Shown in pieces: positions 5,067 to 8,883 of a DNA stretch of 8,883 nt. The DNA is from Clostridia bacterium (GTDB lineage Bacteria > Bacillota > Clostridia > Christensenellales > Pumilibacteraceae): NCBI GenBank assembly GCA_017452405.1, contig JAFTMM010000039.1:1-8883 (forward strand), given 5' to 3'. How positions within the stretch are numbered: position 1 is the stretch's first letter; the number at the start of each line of letters is the position of its first letter. The notes under the pieces were generated by a model. It ran no database searches. It had not been told where the DNA came from and was given only the letters and a program-made list of their open reading frames with translations. Position numbers and translations under genes: made by a program.

Positions 5067-7037
5067 ATGACAGACAGCGAATATCAATATTACTTCCATT
5101 CGGGCACGCTTCAGACGGCATACGAATATCTCGGATGTCATTATGACCGCGCAAATAAGCGCGCTACCTTCCGCGTATGGGCGCCTCACGCCGAGAGCGT
5201 TTCGGTAATAGGTGACTTCAACTATTGGGATAAAACCGCCAACTATATGTTCCGCATAACGGACGGCGGTATTTTTGAAGGAATAATCGACAACGTCGAG
5301 GAATTTCAGGCGTATAAATATTACGTAAGAGGACGTAACGGATACGCCGTTGAGAAAGCCGATCCTTACGGCTTTTTCCATGAAACGCAAGGGTCTACGG
5401 CGAGCAAAATCACCGCTCTCGATAACTTTTGGTGGAATGACGCGGAGTGGTTGAAAAAGCGCAAAAACAGCAATCCCTATTCTTCGCCAATCAGCGTTTA
5501 CGAGTGTAATATAGCTTCTTGGCGCAAATATCCCGACGGCAACTTTTACGACTATCGCAAGTTTGCGGACGAAATAGTCGAATATCTCAAGTATATGAAC
5601 TATACCCATCTCGAACTTATGGGTATAGCTGAGCATCCTTTCGACGGATCGTGGGGTTATCAGGTAACGGGTTATTACGCTCCGACTTCGCGATACGGTC
5701 GTCCCGAAGATTTTGCATATCTCGTAAATAAGTGCCATGAAAACGGTATAGCGGTAATTCTCGATTGGGTACCCGGACATTTTCCTAAGGACGAACACGG
5801 ACTCGTCTCCTTTGACGGCGAACCTTGCTACGAACCCGCGCATCCTCTGCGCGCAGAGCATAAAGAGTGGGGAACTATGTGCTTTGACTACGCGCGCTAC
5901 GAGGTCAAGTCTTTCCTCGTATCTAACGCCATGATGTGGTTTGATAAGTACCACGTTGACGGACTGAGAGTAGACGCAGTAGCAAGTATGTTATACCTTG
6001 ATTACGGCAGAAACGAATGGCTTCCTAACGCTTACGGCGGTCACGAAAACACGGAGGCAGTAGACTTTTTCCGTATGCTTAACACGGCGGTGTTCGACCA
6101 TTTCCCCGGCGTGCTTATGATAGCAGAGGAGTCTACCGCATGGCCTATGGTGACCAAGCCTGCAGATTGGGGTGGACTCGGCTTCAATTTTAAATGGAAT
6201 ATGGGTTGGATGAACGATACGCTGTCGTATATTAAGTCCGATCCTTATTTCAGACAATATAAGCATAACATGATGACGTTCTCCATGGCGTACGCCTTCT
6301 CGGAGAACTACGTCCTTCCCATTTCTCACGATGAAGTGGTATACGGCAAAGGTTCGCTTATTAACAAAATGCCGGGAGACTATGAATTAAAGTTCGCCGG
6401 CGTGAGAAACTATCTCACTTATATGTACGCTCATCCGGGCAAAAAACTGCTCTTTATGGGTAACGAGCTTGGTCAATGGGCAGAGTGGGATTGGCAACGC
6501 GAGATTGATTGGGTACTCATGGAGTTCCCTCAGCATAAGGGCTTACAGACGTTTATTAAAGAACTCAACCGCGTATACCGCGAAGTTCCTGCGCTTTATG
6601 AAATTGAGAACAGCTGGGACGGTTTTGAGTGGTTGGTTTACGACGACGCGTCCGCAAACGTGTTCGTGTTCGAGCGTCGCGATACTAAGGGCAACCGCGT
6701 GCTTGTCGTGCTCAACTACGCGCCTACCGATTGGATGGGCTACCGTATTCCCGTTAATCCGGGCACGTATACCAGACTTCTCCGCACGTCGTACTACGGT
6801 TGGGATACCGCGCCTGTGAAAATTGAATCCGAGCCTATTGCAAACAGAAATAAGACGGACAGTCTTGTAATGGATATCGAGAGCATGAGCGGTTATATGT
6901 TCTTCTGTCCTGCGCCCAAGGCGAAACGTACGACTAAAAAACCTGCTACCGCCAAGTCCAAGACTGAAAAAAAGACGACAAAGACTGAAAAAAAGACGAA
7001 TAAAACGACTAAACAAGTAAATCCAAATAAGGGGTGA
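5067..7037 (+). CDS. glgB: 1,4-alpha-glucan branching enzyme with Lys/Thr-rich C-terminal tail
   Basis: GH13 enzyme that cuts alpha-1,4-glucan chains and re-attaches them as alpha-1,6 branches in glycogen. A CBM48-like N-domain (about 15-105, with TFRVWAPHAESVSVIGDFNYWD-type sequence at 34-55) precedes the catalytic barrel. GH13 regions: I DWVPGHF (233-239), II GLRVDAVASM (299-308, nucleophile Asp303), III MIAEES (351-356, acid/base Glu354), IV PISHDEVVYGKGS (418-430, Asp422). All catalytic residues are present; Tyr426 replaces the His commonly seen after HDEVV. An all-beta C-domain ends near residue 614. Residues 618-656 are an added low-complexity tail of Lys and Thr with a KTEKKT repeat, outside the enzyme fold. 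Total 656 residues, inside the family range. The start at 5067 has AAGGAG at 5055-5060. It leads the operon, 4 bases before glgA. Confidence 0.97.
   Translation: MTDSEYQYYFHSGTLQTAYEYLGCHYDRANKRATFRVWAPHAESVSVIGDFNYWDKTANYMFRITDGGIFEGIIDNVEEFQAYKYYVRGRNGYAVEKADPYGFFHETQGSTASKITALDNFWWNDAEWLKKRKNSNPYSSPISVYECNIASWRKYPDGNFYDYRKFADEIVEYLKYMNYTHLELMGIAEHPFDGSWGYQVTGYYAPTSRYGRPEDFAYLVNKCHENGIAVILDWVPGHFPKDEHGLVSFDGEPCYEPAHPLRAEHKEWGTMCFDYARYEVKSFLVSNAMMWFDKYHVDGLRVDAVASMLYLDYGRNEWLPNAYGGHENTEAVDFFRMLNTAVFDHFPGVLMIAEESTAWPMVTKPADWGGLGFNFKWNMGWMNDTLSYIKSDPYFRQYKHNMMTFSMAYAFSENYVLPISHDEVVYGKGSLINKMPGDYELKFAGVRNYLTYMYAHPGKKLLFMGNELGQWAEWDWQREIDWVLMEFPQHKGLQTFIKELNRVYREVPALYEIENSWDGFEWLVYDDASANVFVFERRDTKGNRVLVVLNYAPTDWMGYRIPVNPGTYTRLLRTSYYGWDTAPVKIESEPIANRNKTDSLVMDIESMSGYMFFCPAPKAKRTTKKPATAKSKTEKKTTKTEKKTNKTTKQVNPNKG
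6960..6999 (+). repeat. 21-bp-period direct repeat in the glgB tail
   Basis: A 19-base unit (AAGACTGAAAAAAAGACGA) occurs twice without mismatch, at 6960-6978 and 6981-6999, in frame, encoding two copies of a KTEKKT heptad-length unit. This suggests tail growth by tandem duplication. Confidence 0.9.
7029..7034 (+). promoter_or_regulatory. Ribosome binding site of glgA, overlapping the end of glgB
   Basis: AAGGGG lies in the last codons of glgB, directly before its TGA stop, 7 bases from the glgA ATG. This supports ATG 7042, so the Lys/Thr-rich N-terminus is translated, and it suggests translational coupling of the two enzymes. Confidence 0.75.
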
Positions 7038-7041
7038 CTAT

Positions 7042-8598
7042 ATGTCGGTAGAAACCGAAAAAACCAAGCCTGCTAAGGCAAAAACTACCAAAACTAAAAC
7101 TACCAAAACCACTAAACCCAAGACTACCAAAACGTCGGTTAAACCCAAAAAGCAAATAGCGGTAATAGACGACGGTAAGCCCAGAGTGCTCTTAGCCGCT
7201 GCCGAAGTCAATCCGTTTTCGCAGACGGGCGGATTAGGCGAAGTAGCAAGCTCACTTCCCGTGTCCGCAAACGCTACGGGTGAAGCGACAATGGCGGTAG
7301 TTACTCCACTTTACGAATGCGTAAAGGAAGAATATCGCAAGAACTTCGAATTCATCTGCCACATCAACGTTCCCGTTGCATGGCGCAATGAATACGCTGG
7401 ACTTTTCCGCTACGAATATCGTGGAGTAATTCATTACTTTATTGATAACGAACGTTATTTTAAGCGTCCTAACCTGTACGGATATTACGACGATGCGGAG
7501 CGTTTCTCATTCTTCAACCGCGCGATTCTCGAACTCATGCCGTTCATGGATTTCAAACCGAACGTTCTGCATGCAAACGATTGGCATACCGCTCTTCTGC
7601 CCATATTCTACAAGCAGTTCTATATGAACCGTGAAGGTTACGAGGGCATGAAAACGCTTATCACTATTCATAATATCGAATATCAAGGCAAGTACGACGG
7701 TTTCCTACTTGAAGACGTTTTCGGTATTTCGGGTTATGAATACTACACGCTTGAATGGGGCGGTTGCGTAAACCTCTTGTATGGAGCAATCGCATACAGC
7801 GATCTCGTTTCCACCGTGTCACGCACGTACGCGCAGGAGCTTCGTACGGCAGAGCACGCCTGCGGTTTGGAGAACGCTATCGATAGATATGCGGATAAAC
7901 TTACGGGCATAGTAAACGGTATCGATACCGAAGTATATAATCCCGAAACCGCGCCCTCACTCTTTGCGAATTATAGCGCAGAAAATCCGAAGGCGAAAGC
8001 GGAGAATAAGAGAGGACTACAAAATCTTCTCGGACTGCCCGAAAGAAGCGACGTACCTATGATTACCATGGTAACGCGTCTTGCAGGACATAAAGGACTT
8101 GATATACTTAAATCCGCAATGACGGACATCGTAAAAGAGGACGTGCAGTTCGTACTTCTCGGCACGGGCGAACCCGAGTACGAGGGATTTTTCTCCGACC
8201 TTCAAGCGACCTATCCTGATAAAGTCCGCGCTCTAATAATGTTTAATAAAGATATGTCGCAAAAGCTCTTCGGCGCAGGAGATATATACATGATGCCGTC
8301 AAAGAGCGAGCCTTGCGGTCTTGGTCAGATGATGGCAATGCGCTACGGAACTATCCCTATCGTTCGTAACGTCGGCGGTCTTAACGACACCGTAACGGAA
8401 GGCGAGGACGGTAACGGCTTCGTTGCAACCGAGCACACGAGCGCTTCACTTTATGAGGCTACCAAGCGCGCGATTAACGCATATCACGACAAAGAGAAGT
8501 GGGCGGGAATAATGCACCGCTCAACGAGCGCTGACTGGTCGTGGGCGCGTAGCGGTAAAGAATATATCGAAATGTATAAAAAACTTTTGGAGAAATAA
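7042..8598 (+). CDS. glgA: Glycogen synthase (GT5) with Lys/Thr-rich N-terminal extension
   Basis: GT-B fold glycosyltransferase that adds glucose from ADP-glucose to the non-reducing end of alpha-1,4-glucan. Residues 1-45 are an added Lys/Thr-rich low-complexity extension; the enzyme proper starts at KPRVLLAAAEVNPF (46-59). The N-domain holds the glycine loop QTGGLGEV (61-68), in which Gln61 stands where GT5 enzymes usually have the Lys of KTGGL, and NDWHTAL (179-185, His182). The C-domain has TRLAGHKGLD (345-354, Arg346 and Lys351) and SEPCGLGQ (422-429, Glu423), the other active-site residues. Without the extension the length, about 473, is typical. An upstream TAA at 7018 closes this frame, so the two tails are not one fused protein. 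glgC and glgD are absent here, so the ADP-glucose source lies elsewhere. It is 4 bases after glgB and overlaps deoC by one base. Confidence 0.96.
   Translation: MSVETEKTKPAKAKTTKTKTTKTTKPKTTKTSVKPKKQIAVIDDGKPRVLLAAAEVNPFSQTGGLGEVASSLPVSANATGEATMAVVTPLYECVKEEYRKNFEFICHINVPVAWRNEYAGLFRYEYRGVIHYFIDNERYFKRPNLYGYYDDAERFSFFNRAILELMPFMDFKPNVLHANDWHTALLPIFYKQFYMNREGYEGMKTLITIHNIEYQGKYDGFLLEDVFGISGYEYYTLEWGGCVNLLYGAIAYSDLVSTVSRTYAQELRTAEHACGLENAIDRYADKLTGIVNGIDTEVYNPETAPSLFANYSAENPKAKAENKRGLQNLLGLPERSDVPMITMVTRLAGHKGLDILKSAMTDIVKEDVQFVLLGTGEPEYEGFFSDLQATYPDKVRALIMFNKDMSQKLFGAGDIYMMPSKSEPCGLGQMMAMRYGTIPIVRNVGGLNDTVTEGEDGNGFVATEHTSASLYEATKRAINAYHDKEKWAGIMHRSTSADWSWARSGKEYIEMYKKLLEK
7081..7133 (+). repeat. 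ACTACCAAAAC repeats in the glgA N-terminal tail
   Basis: The unit AAAACTACCAAAAC occurs at 7081-7094 and 7096-7109, and once more with one mismatch at 7120-7133. The first two copies are 15 bases apart, in frame, and encode Thr-Thr-Lys-Thr-type sequence. Confidence 0.85.
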
Positions 8599-8883
8599 TG
8601 ACTAACGAACAGATAATATCCAAGTTTGACCATACTTTGCTCAAAGTCGATATGACGGAGAGCGGAGTGGATAGACTGTGCTCAGAAGCGGTTTCATGCG
8701 GAACCGCTTCCGTTTGTATTCCTCCTTGCTTTATAGAGCGGGCAAAAGCGAACGTTTCGGGCAGTAACGTCAAAGTCTGCACGGTAATAGGCTTTCCGAA
8801 CGGTTACTCTACGACAGAAAGCAAAGTATTTGAGTGTAGGCAGGCGGTTATGCTCGGCGCAGACGAGATAGACATGGTTATCA
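8598..8883 (+). CDS. deoC: Deoxyribose-phosphate aldolase, N-terminal part
   Basis: Class I aldolase that splits 2-deoxyribose-5-phosphate into glyceraldehyde-3-phosphate and acetaldehyde, used in deoxynucleoside breakdown. The 95 residues seen match the N-terminal half of the family: FDHTLLK (10-16), TASVCIPP (37-44), VKVCTVIGFPNG (58-69, where GFPLG is more common), STTESKVFE (71-79) and GADEIDMVI (87-95), which includes the conserved active-site-region Asp92. The Schiff-base lysine lies beyond the window. The gene runs off the right edge and has no stop codon here. Its ATG shares one base with the glgA stop (TAATG), with GGAG at 8589-8592, so it is probably translated with glgA. Lying in a glycogen operon is unusual for deoC, which more often sits with nucleoside phosphorylase or phosphopentomutase genes. 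Confidence 0.93.
   Translation, partial: MTNEQIISKFDHTLLKVDMTESGVDRLCSEAVSCGTASVCIPPCFIERAKANVSGSNVKVCTVIGFPNGYSTTESKVFECRQAVMLGADEIDMVI

Noticed and set aside
5061..5954. 297-codon minus-strand open frame opposite the start of glgB
   Set aside because: It overlaps the CBM48 and catalytic region of glgB completely, runs through the glgB start, and encodes nothing recognisable.
6909..7164. A single GlgB-GlgA fusion protein joined through the Lys/Thr linker, or a programmed frameshift
   Set aside because: The frames differ, glgB stops at TGA 7035-7037, the glgA frame is closed at TAA 7018-7020, and glgA has its own ribosome site and ATG.

Overview
The window looks like chromosomal DNA from a low-to-moderate GC Gram-positive anaerobe, most likely an uncultured clostridium-like member of the Bacillota. 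This is an inference. It rests on near-consensus housekeeping promoters with 17-bp spacers, AAGGAG-type ribosome binding sites, a compact argC-B-D-F cluster and a bacterial glycogen operon. No rRNA, tRNA, mobile element or CRISPR array was seen. Coding density is high, and no gene-free stretch exceeds 200 bases.

Left half (positions 1-3973, minus strand): an arginine biosynthesis operon read right to left, argC, argB, argD, argF. It makes acetylglutamyl-phosphate, the semialdehyde and acetylornithine, and then citrulline. argJ is absent from between argC and argB. argF ends at an in-frame TAG after 216 codons, about 90-100 short of normal length, right at the window edge. Upstream of argC lie two good sigma-A-type promoters and a near-perfect arginine-repressor box.

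Middle (4037-4987, plus strand): a stand-alone MalK/UgpC-like ABC ATPase with a C-terminal TOBE region, divergent from the arg operon. Its Walker A and B motifs are intact, but the Q-loop, signature, D-loop and H-loop key residues are all replaced. The -35 boxes of this gene and of the distal argC promoter stand back to back, 5 bp apart.

Right half (5012-8883, plus strand): a glycogen operon with its own extended -10 promoter. It holds glgB (branching enzyme) and glgA (glycogen synthase), followed by the start of deoC (deoxyribose-phosphate aldolase), whose ATG overlaps the glgA stop. The C-terminus of GlgB and the N-terminus of GlgA both carry Lys/Thr-rich low-complexity tails that meet at the gene junction. 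GlgA also has Gln in place of the usual Lys of its KTGGL nucleotide-sugar motif. The genes for ADP-glucose synthesis (glgC/glgD) are not in the window.

No wholly unknown system is evident. The most unusual items are the degenerate ABC ATPase, the paired K/T tails and the truncated argF.
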